A stretch of DNA of 64,000 nucleotides. It comes from CAZKJL01 sp964611095 (lineage in GTDB: Bacteria; Patescibacteriota; Gracilibacteria; Peribacterales; Peribacteraceae). Shown one piece after another: positions 41,072-50,170 of the stretch. The position numbers and the translations under genes are program-made. The DNA lies in assembly GCA_964611095.1 (NCBI GenBank), contig CAZSWJ010000001.1, positions 124,001-188,000 on the forward strand, given 5' to 3'. Position 1 is the first letter of the stretch, and the number at the start of each line of letters is the position of its first letter. Under the pieces are notes generated by a model. It saw only the letters and a list, made by a program, of their open reading frames with translations. It was not told where the DNA came from and did no database searches.

Positions 41072-42145
41072 ATGCTCTCCTACAACGACATCGTTTCCGC
41101 TCTCGGCGACCAAGCTCCGAAGCTCCTGGATTTCTCCGCACCCAAGATCAACAAAGAACGCCTGCATGTCCCCCGACCGTCGTTCGTGAAGGACGTCTTC
41201 GGCATTTCGGATCGCAGCAAAGACGTCATGAAAAGCATGGACCAGATGATGAACACCGGTAACCTCGCGGGCACCGGTTACGTCTCCATTCTCCCCGTCG
41301 ACCAAGGCATCGAGCACTCGGGTGGAGCGAGCTTCGCCAAGAACCCCGACTACTTCGATCCGGAGAACATCGTGAAGCTCGCCATCGACGGCGGATGCAA
41401 CGCCGTGGCCTCCACGTTCGGCGTTCTCGGCATGGTCGCCAAGAAGTACGCCGACAAGATTCCGTTCATCGTGAAGATCAACCACAACGAGCTTCTCACG
41501 TACCCCAACAAGGCCGATCAGATCATGTTCGGAAGCGTCGCCGAAGCCAAAAACATGGGTGCCCTCGGCGTCGGTGCCACCATCTATTTCGGATCCAACG
41601 AAAGCGGCCGCCAGATCGTGGAAGTCGCTCGTGCATTCGAGGAAGCACACAAGCTCGGCATGTTCACGGTGCTCTGGTGCTACCTCCGCAACTCTGCCTT
41701 CAAGAAGGACGGAGTGGACTACCACAACGCCGCCGATCTCACGGGCCAAGCCAACCATCTCGGCGTCACCATCCAGGCCGACATCGTGAAGCAAAAACTG
41801 CCCACGTGTAACGGCGGATTCAAGATGCTGAACACGGGCAACAGTTCGTACGGCAAGCTCGACGAGCGCATGTACACGGAGCTGTGTTCCGATCACCCCA
41901 TCGACCTCTGTCGCTACCAAGTGGCCAACGGGTACATGGGCCGCATCGGTCTCATCAACTCCGGCGGAGAGTCCGGCAAGAACGATCTCGCCGCAGCGGT
42001 TGCCACGGCCGTCATCAACAAGCGCGCCGGCGGCATGGGCCTCATCTCGGGCCGCAAAGCCTTCCAGAAGCCCAAGAAAGAAGGCATCGAGATCCTCAAC
42101 GCCATCCAGTCGGTCTACTTGGCCAAGGAAGTGACGGTCGCCTAA
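41072..42145 (+). CDS. fbaB: Class I fructose-bisphosphate aldolase (DhnA/FbaB type)
   Basis: 357 residues. Conserved stretches are SILPVDQGIEHSGGASFAKN, KIPFIVKINHNELL, GATIYFGSNESGRQI and QADIVKQKLP, where K240 should form the Schiff base. The match around the last motif is to the E. coli FbaB subgroup. The enzyme cleaves fructose-1,6-bisphosphate into two triose phosphates, or joins them, without a metal. It is the only central-carbon enzyme in the window. The start at 41072 gives the standard N-terminus and sits behind a promoter. It is followed by an inverted repeat and cysS. Confidence 0.94.
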   Translation: MLSYNDIVSALGDQAPKLLDFSAPKINKERLHVPRPSFVKDVFGISDRSKDVMKSMDQMMNTGNLAGTGYVSILPVDQGIEHSGGASFAKNPDYFDPENIVKLAIDGGCNAVASTFGVLGMVAKKYADKIPFIVKINHNELLTYPNKADQIMFGSVAEAKNMGALGVGATIYFGSNESGRQIVEVARAFEEAHKLGMFTVLWCYLRNSAFKKDGVDYHNAADLTGQANHLGVTIQADIVKQKLPTCNGGFKMLNTGNSSYGKLDERMYTELCSDHPIDLCRYQVANGYMGRIGLINSGGESGKNDLAAAVATAVINKRAGGMGLISGRKAFQKPKKEGIEILNAIQSVYLAKEVTVA

Positions 42146-42148
42146 ATC

Positions 42149-42220
42149 AAGTAGTACGTAGTAAGTAGTGCGTAGCACGCTACAATTCCCTTACTACTTA
42201 CTACGTACTACTTTCTACGT
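42149..42220. repeat. Inverted repeat of AAGTAGT/ACGTAGT words
   Basis: Left arm AAGTAGTACGTAGTAAGTAG, continuing TGCGTAGCACGC; right arm TTACTACTTACTACGTACTA. It fills the gap between the aldolase and cysS. The word differs from the GCGGGTA and AAGTACGG families but the architecture is the same. Confidence 0.85.
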
Positions 42221-42225
42221 ATACC

Positions 42226-43668
42226 GTGCCCCTTCGTCTCTACAACACCTTCAGCAAACGCGAAGAAGAATTCGTTCCTCTGAAGAAGGGGACGGTGACG
42301 ATGTACACGTGCGGCCCCACCGTCTACGGTCGCCCGCACATCGGCAACTATTCGTCGTTCCTCATGGCCGATCTTCTGCGTCGTTGGCTCGAAGTTTCCA
42401 AGTACAAAGTGACGCACGCCAAGAACATCACCGACGTGGGTCACTTGGTGGCCGATCAAGACGACGGCGAAGACAAAATTCAGAAGCAGGCCGAGAAAGA
42501 GAAGGTCGATCCGCTCGCGATCGCCAGGCGCTACACCGAACAATATCTGGAGGATGAGAAAGCGCTTAACATGCTCGAGCCCAAGCACCGTCCGCGCGCC
42601 ACGGAGTACGTGAAGCAGATGATCGAAATGACGCAAGAGTTAGCCAAAAACGGCAATGCGTACGAAACCGATGACGGCGTGTATTTCTCCGTGGAAACGT
42701 TTCCGGAGTACGGAAAATTATCCGGCAACACGGTGGAAAAATTGCATGCCGGTTCACGCATCAACATCGATGAGGCCAAGAAACATCCGGCCGATTTCGC
42801 GCTGTGGAAAAAATGCGTCGGCAAGAACGCACACCACATGCTCAAGTGGCCGTCTCCATGGGGCGACGGATTCCCCGGTTGGCACATCGAATGCAGCGCG
42901 ATGGCCAAGGCACTGCTCGGTGAACAAATCGACATTCACACGGGCGGCGAAGACAACATTTTCCCGCATCACGAATGCGAAATTGCGCAGAGCGAATGCT
43001 CGTCGCACAAGAAACCGTTCGTTCGCATGTGGCTCCACAAGCGTCGCATCGATTTGGCGGGCGAAAAGATGTCAAAGAGCATTGGCAACGTGTTAACGAT
43101 TCCTGACATCGTGGCCAAAGGCTTCTCCGCACTCGACCTTCGGTACCTCTTTCTTTCGGTGCACTACCGCACGAATTTAAAGTTCTCTTTTGATGCTCTG
43201 GAAAGTGCCAGAAAAGTACGTCTCAAAGTCGTCGAATGGATGTCCATCGTCGATGCCGATGCGGCGCACGCCGTGCCTCATCCGAAAGGGGAGACGGACG
43301 CACAAATTTCCGATGCTCTCGGGACGTTCACGCATGCGATGAACCAAGACCTCAATACGCCCGGCGCACTCGCGTCCGTCTTCACGCTCATGAACCATTA
43401 CTACGCAGCTCGTACGAAGAAGCAGCAGATCACCAAGGAAGACACACGTGCGCTGCAGGCATTCCTGGACGTCGTACGTCGTACATTCGGCTGCTTTGAG
43501 CTCGAAACCCTCGCCGTGCCCGCCGAGGTACAGGCACTCGCCGATGAACGTGTCTCCGCGCGTGCGAAGAAAGATTTCAAAGAGTCCGATCGTCTCCGAG
43601 ATGAGATTAAAAAATTCGGATTCGATGTGCGCGACGGAGCGGAGGGGCAGACGCTGAAAAAGTTGTAG
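42226..43668 (+). CDS. cysS: Cysteinyl-tRNA synthetase
   Basis: 480 residues. Class I synthetase with MYTCGPTVYGRPHIGN (zinc Cys and HIGH-type motif), GWHIECSAMA and FPHHECEIAQSE (further zinc ligands), and EKMSKSIGN. The C-terminal helical anticodon-binding part ends AEGQTLKKL. It charges tRNA-Cys with cysteine. The start is a GTG at 42226, immediately after the inverted repeat and without a Shine-Dalgarno sequence. The gene is complete and of usual length. Confidence 0.97.
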   Translation: MPLRLYNTFSKREEEFVPLKKGTVTMYTCGPTVYGRPHIGNYSSFLMADLLRRWLEVSKYKVTHAKNITDVGHLVADQDDGEDKIQKQAEKEKVDPLAIARRYTEQYLEDEKALNMLEPKHRPRATEYVKQMIEMTQELAKNGNAYETDDGVYFSVETFPEYGKLSGNTVEKLHAGSRINIDEAKKHPADFALWKKCVGKNAHHMLKWPSPWGDGFPGWHIECSAMAKALLGEQIDIHTGGEDNIFPHHECEIAQSECSSHKKPFVRMWLHKRRIDLAGEKMSKSIGNVLTIPDIVAKGFSALDLRYLFLSVHYRTNLKFSFDALESARKVRLKVVEWMSIVDADAAHAVPHPKGETDAQISDALGTFTHAMNQDLNTPGALASVFTLMNHYYAARTKKQQITKEDTRALQAFLDVVRRTFGCFELETLAVPAEVQALADERVSARAKKDFKESDRLRDEIKKFGFDVRDGAEGQTLKKL

Positions 43669-43723
43669 AGAAGTTTGATGTTTGAGTGAGCATCTTTTTT
43701 GCCGAGAAATCATCGCCGACAAA

Positions 43724-43808
43724 GAGGCGAGTAGCGGTTGGCGGGTAGCGGGTAGAAACATTCGTCGCAGCATCAGCAGTGTGGCTACTCGCTACCCGCT
43801 ATTCGCTT
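43724..43808. repeat. GCGGGTA-type long inverted repeat (copy 5)
   Basis: Left arm GCGAGTA GCGGTTG GCGGGTA GCGGGTA; right arm GCTACTCGCTACCCGCTATT followed by CGC. It lies about 55 bases after the cysS stop. Confidence 0.85.
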
Positions 43809-44019
43809 TTTCTATTTTTCTCTTTCCGACTCCTCCCCCGTACCTTTCTGCGATCGTCGATCCTGGGCCATTTTTAGAAGAACCATATCTGAATCTTTTG
43901 TTAAATGGCTCGTAACACACCTCAAAATTGCCGGGTCTCCCGAACGGCATGACAAGTTCACCACCCTCGATTGTCACCCCCACCTCCCGCCAAGTGAACC
44001 CGGCCATACGCTCGGCCAT
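43792..44019 (-). pseudogene. Possible remnant reading frame 1
   Basis: 75 codons on the minus strand, opening MAERMAGFTWREVGVTIEGG. It runs through part of the inverted repeat and has no recognisable domain. Composition in the first 60 codons is protein-like, the end is not. It could be a short unknown gene, the end of a degraded one, or chance. Confidence 0.25.
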
Positions 44020-44071
44020 CGAAAAACGGAGTTTTTAAGGAGAATATCGTTCCGATCGTACCTTGTTGGCT

Positions 44072-44410
44072 CTATGAAGCCAAAAAAACGAGGTTAAGAA
44101 AAGAAAAATTGTCAACATGACAAGAATAATCGACTTTCCAGATGGGGTTGTTCACCCGATCAATATTCATAACACCACTATTAAGGACTTTAAGCAACAT
44201 AATCCACGATTTCCCGAGGTCGTTTTTTCCTCGCTCTGAGAGCCGTTTTTCCGCAGTGGCTAGCGAGTCTTTGGCATCTGTAAGCCGTATTTTGATGGTC
44301 CGATCTTTGTAACAATATCGGTGTGAGACCGTTTCTTGAGATGCACGCGGAAAGCCTACGGCTCTTGCCTCTAGAGAGCCCGCGCCGCTAAGATTTCCCT
44401 GATCAGGCCA
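44072..44410 (-). pseudogene. Possible remnant reading frame 2 (no start codon)
   Basis: An open minus-strand frame of about 112 codons without ATG, GTG or TTG in its first two thirds. The middle reads KIRLTDAKDSLATAEKRLSE, a normal-looking helical protein stretch, and continues DLGKSWIMLLKVLNSGVMN. A stop then separates it from remnant 1. It may be the decayed remains of a mobile-element gene. Chance cannot be excluded. Confidence 0.25.
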
Positions 44411-44738
44411 TCATTCCCGTTTTCATGACGAGTGATGGCACGTCGCAAGACACTGGTCCGTGCACGCTCATTTACGTACCGGCCACCCCCTTCCCCTCGG
44501 GAAGTTACGGGGTCTCACATACTCTTCCCCGCCCATAAAGCGGAGGACGTATCGTGCTACAGATGCAGATCAGGAAGTTCATGTTGTCGTGCAGTATGCA
44601 CTCTTTATTTGTAAGGAGACGTCTTCCACACGGAGGACACCCAATACGACGATGACTCACGGAGTTCGTAAAGAACTCTGTGCCTTCTGACAATCACCTT
44701 TGTCATTTATTTCTTTTTCATTCCCTACACCTTTATAT

Positions 44739-47700
44739 ATGGACATTTCTCGTTTGAAGAAAATGTTCGCAGGTGTCTCGGCTGCAGCCATCATGCTCTC
44801 GCAAGTTGCGACGGCAGTTGCTGCATACTCTGACGTCCCTGCGGGTGTGTGGTACGAGGACGCCGTGTCGGCTTTCGTCGACGCAGGTTACCTCGACTCC
44901 ACGCAGACGAAATTCCGCGGACAGGACAACGCGAACCGCGCTGAATTCGTCAAGCTCGTCGTTGAGCTCAACGGCGGCGTTATCAACAGCGCTCCGGCAG
45001 TGCCGAGCTTTGATGACGTAGCCACCGGCGCCTGGTACTACAAGTACTTTGAGGAGGCCGGTAAAGAGGGCTGGGTCCGCGGTGACGGTTCTTGCTACGG
45101 CAAGCACCCTTGCTACGCACGCCCGTCCGCCAACATCAACCGTGCTGAAGCCGCCGCGATCATCGTGCGCGCTTTCGGTCTCGAGTCTGCTGGCGCAGCT
45201 CCTCAGTTCGTCGACAACCCGGCTGGCAAGTGGTACACGGCTGACATTCAGACCGCTGCAGACCACTGTGTTCTCCAGGGTGACGATTCCACGGGCCGCG
45301 TCCGCCCGAGCGACAACATGAACCGCGCCGAAATGGTCGTCATGTTGCACCGCGTTGACCAGGGCCTCACCTACGGTGATGACTGCGGAAGCGTTTCCGT
45401 GTCCACTCCGAAAGTGAAGTCCGCCGTTGCTACGTCCGCAACTGTTGTTGAAGTCCAGTTCAACGTTTCCGTTGACGAGACTGCAGCAAAGGACAAGAGC
45501 CACTACACCGTGACGGGTTCTCCGGAACTCCCGATCGACTCCGTGACTCTCACGAGCAACGACACCGTTGAAATCACGCTCGGCACCGCTATGGATGCCA
45601 GCCACACCTACACCCTCACGGTCGTCGACATGATGACCACTGATGGTAAGAAATTCTCTGACTCCACGACGTTCGCCGGTTACACCACGATCATCCAGGG
45701 TAACGGCGTTCTCGAGGCTACGTTGTCCGCCAAGAACCCGGTCGGCGACACTGTGCCGAAGGGCGCTCAGGGTATCGTCTTCACGTCGATCGACCTCACG
45801 GCTACGTCCGATGATGTCGTTATCGAGAACCTCACCGTCCTCCACGAGGGCTTCGGTGACAGTGCAGACTTCTCCGGTGTTTACGCTGTAGTTGACGGTG
45901 CTCGCGCCACGCGCAAGCGCACGATCGACACGCAGAGCTACACCGCTACGATCCGCTTCACCAAGCCGCTCACGATCCCGGCCGGCAAGACGGTTACCCT
46001 GCAGATCGCAGGCGACCTCCTGACCACGGCTACGACGTCCGGCGAGCACTCGCTCACGGTTGAACTGCCGACTGACATCGTCAGCAACGCCAAGTCCGTG
46101 AAGGGCAACTTCCCTCTCAAGGGTAAGGCCTTCCGCGTGGCTGCAGTTTCTTCCGGTTCCGTCTCCATCGCTTACCGTTCCGTGACCCCGTCCAACATCA
46201 AAGTTGGCGACAAGGCTGCGAACGTCGGTAAGTGGGAAGTCGACATCGACTCCACGGAGGACCAGACCATCTACTCGATGACCATCGAGAACGACGGTAC
46301 GGCTTCCGACGGTGATTTCATCAACATTGCTCTCCGCCGCTCCGATGGAACGATCCTGACGAAGACGGTTGCCGCTACGGTTGGTGACTTCGCTACGCTC
46401 GTCTTCGATCCGCCGTTCACGGTGCTCGAGGGTGACAAGATCACGATGAACGTCATCGCCGACATCAAGGGCGGTGCCGCTAAGAACATCAAGATCCACT
46501 TCGACGAGACCGGCGACATCTTCGCTGTCGGTTCTCTCTACGGTTACGGTGTGAACGGACAGCTCTACGGCTCGTCCATCCAGCTCCCGACCGAGACTTC
46601 GACCCTCCCGTCGACCGTTACGATCGACGCAGGTCAGTTCACGATCTCCATCGACGGTCCCACGACCCAGCAGTACACGCGCAAGGACAAGAACGCCGTC
46701 CTCGCGAACATCTGGTTCGAGACCGGTGGTGAGGACGTTGACGTCGAGAACCTCTACATCCTCGTTCAGGGTACGACTTCCACGGGTTCTTCCTTCAAGG
46801 GAGGCCGCGGCGGAATCTCGTCCACTGCCGATGACATCACGGAGGCTCTCGAGAAAGTCGAACTCCGCAACACGACGACCGGACGCACCGTCAGCGGTGT
46901 TGTTCAGGACTCTCACTCCACCTCTGCAGCTGCCCTCAGCGGCAACTCCAGCGGTTACGCCACGACGTCCACGAACGGAACGGCTACTGGTGCTTACCAG
47001 GTCTACCGCTTCGATGACTTCGTCATTCACGGCAAGGAGAAATACGAGTTCCGCGTCAACTTCATCGACAACTCGGGCATCAACTCGCTTGCTGCTCCTG
47101 CCAACGGTGATCGTTTCCGCATCCACATCTGTGGTGAGGCTACGCACAAGCTCAACTCTTCGAACGACCTCGTCGCAAACACGACCGGTTGTACGATGGG
47201 TGGATTCTTCGCTTCGAGCACGACCACCTACCACATGAAGATCACGGGTGTTTCCACCAATGATCGTATCGGCGACTATCGTCCGGGAGGCACCGTTTCC
47301 GGTAACTTCCAGGAAGTGAAGGCTGCTGGTCTCACCATCACTGGTAAGGCTACGGCTACGACCGACACGGCTGTTGAGAACGCCAAGAACGTTAACCTCA
47401 TGCGCTTCGAAGCTCGCGCTTCCGAGGCTGCTGACGTCCTCCTCACCGACTTCATCTTCGCTGCAGCTTCCAGCTCCAGCCTCGTCAACGCTCAGAACTA
47501 CGCTCTCTGGGTCGACACGAACGATGACGGTGTCGTTGACACCATCCTTGAGAAGGGCCGCGCCGCACAGAGCGGTCAGGTTACCTTCGACAAGCTGACC
47601 GGCGGTGGTTACGTGATTCCGAAGCAGAAGTCTATCGTCTTCGAAGTTCACGGTGACATCTCCGCTTCGCTCATCGGTACGAACCCCGTGTTGTCGCTCC

Positions 47701-49052
47701 GCTTCGACACTGGTGCAACCTTCGTACAGGCCGAGCAGGTCAACGATGGTTCCTCTCTCTCCGGTATTCAGACCAAGAACCCGGCCGGCTCCGTAGTCGC
47801 TTCGAACAGCGCCTACACGAACGGTGGTTCCACGGCTGAAATCCAGGTTCTGACGCAGTACGCTACGCAGTACACGCTCAGGAACCAGGGTGACCTCTAC
47901 GTCACGAAGGCTTCCACGCCGGTGCGCACGCGCCAGCTCCTCGGCGGCACTCTGTCGGATGAAATCCTCCGCCTGCAGTTCCACGCTGAGTACGAAGACA
48001 TCGACGTGACGGATCTCGTCTTCACCGCTTCCGGTGCCAACGCTTCGACGCACGCGTCCAACGTTGATCGCCTTGAGCTGTACCTCGTGGGTGCCACGAC
48101 GCCGTTCGCTACCGCCACCGTTGCCGGTTGTGGAAGCGACTCCGTCATCGCAAACTCGATGTGTGCCAAGATGAAGAACCAAGAGTTCATCGTCCCGAAG
48201 GGCTCCAACACGAACGTGTTGGTACGTCCTCGCATGCGCACTGACACCGATGGTGCAACGTCCGGACAGGTTGTGGCTTACCGCCTCGACATCACTCCGA
48301 GCACGATCACCGGTTCCGTCCGCGCACGTGGTCTCCTCTCCAGCAACAACCTGGACAAGACCGACGGCGACAGCACGCCGGAAGGTGAAGTGATTATCGG
48401 CAACACCACTGGTGCCGCTAACGCTCACATCCGCACGAACTACAACCAGGTTGTCCTCTCGAAGGTAACGTCCATCACGAACGCCGATCCGAACGCTAAC
48501 GGCACTGCAATCCCGACGGGAACGCAGCGCGCTATCGCTCAGTTCAAGTTCGCTACGGCCGCTACCAACAACCTGAAGAACGGACCGAACAAGTGGACGC
48601 TCTCCGGTGTTATCTTCAACGTTAACGCCACGAACGTTCTCCTCGGTTCCGGTGACCAGACGGCCACTGCTACGTCGGACTTCAAGCTTTACAACAAAGC
48701 TGACCCGACCGTGAAGGCCTCCTGCACCGCGAACAAGGTCACTGCTTCGGGCTCCTCGCTCGTCGTGACTTGTATCAACATCCAGTCCCTCTCGTCTGTG
48801 AACACGCAGATCGATCCGGGCACGGATGCTACGTTCGTTCTCGAGTCCGAAGTTGCTAACGCTAAGATCAGCAACTCCTCGACTTCGACGCTCCAGGTTT
48901 CCTTCCAGGGCTTCGACACGTCTTCTGCAACGTTGGTTGGCGACTCCACGAGCCACTTGGCTTGGGTCGACAAAGACAACAGCGGAACGACGACGTTCCT
49001 TTGGATCGAGTATCCGGAGACCAGCATCAACGGAACCAGCTACAACGGCTAG
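44739..49052 (+). CDS. S-layer protein with three SLH domains
   Basis: 1437 residues, the largest gene but one. Signal peptide MDISRLKKMFAGVSAAAIML, cut near TAVAA. SLH units at about 30-215: YSDVPAGVWYEDAVSAFVDA, FDDVATGAWYYKYFEEAGKE with INRAEAAAIIVRAF, and FVDNPAGKWYTADIQTAADH with MNRAEMVVMLHRV. Then come beta domains, first a Big-like one (KVKSAVATSATVVEVQFNVS), and the C-terminal module shared with the 29525 protein. Codon use differs from neighbours: more GCT, GGT and GTT and repeated use of a few codons, as expected for a very abundant protein. The long untranslated region upstream and the strong terminator downstream agree. The ATG at 44739 is chosen for its signal peptide. Confidence 0.93.
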   Translation: MDISRLKKMFAGVSAAAIMLSQVATAVAAYSDVPAGVWYEDAVSAFVDAGYLDSTQTKFRGQDNANRAEFVKLVVELNGGVINSAPAVPSFDDVATGAWYYKYFEEAGKEGWVRGDGSCYGKHPCYARPSANINRAEAAAIIVRAFGLESAGAAPQFVDNPAGKWYTADIQTAADHCVLQGDDSTGRVRPSDNMNRAEMVVMLHRVDQGLTYGDDCGSVSVSTPKVKSAVATSATVVEVQFNVSVDETAAKDKSHYTVTGSPELPIDSVTLTSNDTVEITLGTAMDASHTYTLTVVDMMTTDGKKFSDSTTFAGYTTIIQGNGVLEATLSAKNPVGDTVPKGAQGIVFTSIDLTATSDDVVIENLTVLHEGFGDSADFSGVYAVVDGARATRKRTIDTQSYTATIRFTKPLTIPAGKTVTLQIAGDLLTTATTSGEHSLTVELPTDIVSNAKSVKGNFPLKGKAFRVAAVSSGSVSIAYRSVTPSNIKVGDKAANVGKWEVDIDSTEDQTIYSMTIENDGTASDGDFINIALRRSDGTILTKTVAATVGDFATLVFDPPFTVLEGDKITMNVIADIKGGAAKNIKIHFDETGDIFAVGSLYGYGVNGQLYGSSIQLPTETSTLPSTVTIDAGQFTISIDGPTTQQYTRKDKNAVLANIWFETGGEDVDVENLYILVQGTTSTGSSFKGGRGGISSTADDITEALEKVELRNTTTGRTVSGVVQDSHSTSAAALSGNSSGYATTSTNGTATGAYQVYRFDDFVIHGKEKYEFRVNFIDNSGINSLAAPANGDRFRIHICGEATHKLNSSNDLVANTTGCTMGGFFASSTTTYHMKITGVSTNDRIGDYRPGGTVSGNFQEVKAAGLTITGKATATTDTAVENAKNVNLMRFEARASEAADVLLTDFIFAAASSSSLVNAQNYALWVDTNDDGVVDTILEKGRAAQSGQVTFDKLTGGGYVIPKQKSIVFEVHGDISASLIGTNPVLSLRFDTGATFVQAEQVNDGSSLSGIQTKNPAGSVVASNSAYTNGGSTAEIQVLTQYATQYTLRNQGDLYVTKASTPVRTRQLLGGTLSDEILRLQFHAEYEDIDVTDLVFTASGANASTHASNVDRLELYLVGATTPFATATVAGCGSDSVIANSMCAKMKNQEFIVPKGSNTNVLVRPRMRTDTDGATSGQVVAYRLDITPSTITGSVRARGLLSSNNLDKTDGDSTPEGEVIIGNTTGAANAHIRTNYNQVVLSKVTSITNADPNANGTAIPTGTQRAIAQFKFATAATNNLKNGPNKWTLSGVIFNVNATNVLLGSGDQTATATSDFKLYNKADPTVKASCTANKVTASGSSLVVTCINIQSLSSVNTQIDPGTDATFVLESEVANAKISNSSTSTLQVSFQGFDTSSATLVGDSTSHLAWVDKDNSGTTTFLWIEYPETSINGTSYNG

Positions 49053-49094
49053 TTTCGAATGCTTAGCTCAGCGCCTCGTAAGCCTGACCTAGCC

Positions 49095-49125
49095 AAAACC
49101 CCCACCAGCAATGGTGGGGGTTTTT
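49095..49125 (+). terminator. Strong intrinsic terminator of the S-layer gene
   Basis: AAAACCCCCACC (49095-49106), loop AGCAAT, GGTGGGGGTTTTT (49113-49125). The eight-base GC stem and T-run make it the clearest terminator in the window; A-runs on the left would let it work in both directions. Confidence 0.95.
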
Positions 49126-49146
49126 GGTTATATGGCGAAAAACAGG

Positions 49147-49231
49147 AGTGCAAGGAATACAAAGAATTCAACGAATACAAGGAACGTCCTTCCTTGCACT
49201 CTTTGCACTCCTTGTATTCTTTGTATTCCTA
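49147..49231. repeat. Inverted repeat of AATACAAAG/CTTTGTATT words
   Basis: Left arm GTGCAAGGAATACAAAGAAT, continuing TCAACGAATACAAGGA; right arm TCCTTGCACTCTTTGCACTC, continuing CTTGTATTCTTTGTATTCC. The FemAB stop codon (49231-49229 on the minus strand) lies at its right edge. Confidence 0.85.
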
Positions 49232-50170
49232 ACCCAAGAATTTCCTTTTCAGCTGCAGCGCCGCCTTCATGATGGGCCTGAATACCAGCGCTTGCTCTTG
49301 GGGATAGGTGACGACGACTCCCCCGAACTTACGTTTGAAGTCGCTGATGCCGAGCCACGGGTCATTCGCCGGCGCCGGCTCAGGACTGATGCCGAGCAAG
49401 TCGTAGTGCGTGCAGCCTTCGGCCTTGCAGCGGCGAATGGCTTCCCATTGAATGAGGTACGGCGCCATGAGGTGCCGGTGCTCGTAGGACGAGGCTCCGT
49501 AGTAGTAAATACCCGTCGTTCCCCATCGTACGCCGATAAGCCCGGCAATCGCCTTCCCTTGGTGCTTTGCGAGGAGAAGGAAGCTGTGTGGGATCTCGGA
49601 CAGAAAACGCGTGTAATGCGATTTTTGAGAGATCTTGAACCCATCCCTGCCGCCCGTGGAACGGAGCAGGTCATAGAAGGCATCAATGTCGTTGTTCGAG
49701 CCTTCTGCCACCTCGATGCCGTGCTTTCGTGCGAGGTTGATGTTGTACCTCCCCTTCTGGTGCATCTGGGCCAGGATGTGTTCCTCGGATTTGGTCAGAT
49801 CCAGAATGCGCGTTGCCTCGGCATGAACGTGGCGCGAAGAGGCGAGTAGCGGGTAGGGGTTAGCGGGTAGGGGAGTGACAGGTGAGAGGAGAAGCTCGAT
49901 ACAGCGATTCGCTTTTGCATCCGCGATGATCGATTGTAAAAATTCTTCATACTTTCCACTTTCCACTTTCCACCTTTCACTCAGCAATGGTCCTCGCGGA
50001 ATTTCCCAGACGGAATATCCGCCTGTCGTCGTATCGATGATCACGAGCGCCGAGGCCACGATCACATCATTCTCTTCCGTCACGTAGAGCCGCGTTTGTT
50101 TGCCGCACGCTTCCACGTATGTTTTTCGTTCGAGCGATTGCCACAATGATCCGTGTTCGTGGCCGCGCAC
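49229..50170 (-). CDS. FemAB-like peptidyltransferase with in-frame repeat insertions
   Basis: 313 residues from a GTG at 50170. The double-GNAT FemAB fold is recognisable: ILAQMHQKGRYNINLARKHG, FYDLLRSTGGRDGFKISQKS, SFLLLAKHQGKAIAGLIGVR, GIYYYGASSYEHRHLMAPYL, IQWEAIRRCKAEGCTHYDLL. Such enzymes add amino acids from tRNA to the peptidoglycan side chain. Two segments in the first half are intergenic repeat DNA read as protein: WKVESGKYEEF (AAGTACGG-type arm) and PLPANPYPLLASS (GCGGGTA-type arm). Homologous coding continues upstream of the GTG (DEKDLRSYDAWV in frame up to about 50227) but contains no normal start codon, so the true start may be a rare codon such as CTG at 50227 or ATT at 50212. 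Convergent with the S-layer gene. Confidence 0.85.
   Translation of the reverse strand: MRGHEHGSLWQSLERKTYVEACGKQTRLYVTEENDVIVASALVIIDTTTGGYSVWEIPRGPLLSERWKVESGKYEEFLQSIIADAKANRCIELLLSPVTPLPANPYPLLASSRHVHAEATRILDLTKSEEHILAQMHQKGRYNINLARKHGIEVAEGSNNDIDAFYDLLRSTGGRDGFKISQKSHYTRFLSEIPHSFLLLAKHQGKAIAGLIGVRWGTTGIYYYGASSYEHRHLMAPYLIQWEAIRRCKAEGCTHYDLLGISPEPAPANDPWLGISDFKRKFGGVVVTYPQEQALVFRPIMKAALQLKRKFLG
49840..49873. repeat. GCGGGTA-type repeat, single arm inside the FemAB gene (copy 6)
   Basis: GCGAGTA GCGGGTA GGGGTTA GCGGGTA, only the purine-rich arm. It is read in frame as part of the FemAB protein, with no stop in that frame. Confidence 0.8.
49936..49980. repeat. AAGTACGG-type arm inside the FemAB gene
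   Basis: A pyrimidine-rich arm of words ACTTTCC, ACTTTCC, ACTTTCC, ACCTTTC, related to the right arms of the AAGTACGG-type elements at 24.5 and 36.4 kb. It is translated in frame on the other strand. Confidence 0.65.

Larger units (their letters stand above)
43669..44738. other. Long intergenic region with repeat and possible gene remnants
   Basis: About 1070 bases. The left part has a GCGGGTA repeat (43724-43808). From about 43810 to 44430 the base composition is more AT-rich and the minus strand shows two unconnected open stretches that look protein-like. The right part, before the S-layer gene, is probably its leader region: it holds a hairpin CACGGAGTTC/GAACTCTGTG (44658-44682) and a TGACAA/TTGTCA pair (44688-44705). 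No tRNA or rRNA is seen. Confidence 0.55.

Noticed and set aside
44340..44400. Possible RNase P RNA or tmRNA (GGAAAG followed by a GC hairpin)
   Set aside because: The universal RNase P core (GAGGAAAGTCC and ACAGAAA) and the tmRNA ends are not found on either strand.
44733..48956. Open minus-strand frame of 1407 codons opposite the S-layer gene
   Set aside because: It is the complement of a repetitive, codon-biased gene with SLH domains and signal peptide; its translation is Arg/Asp/Val-rich with no domain.
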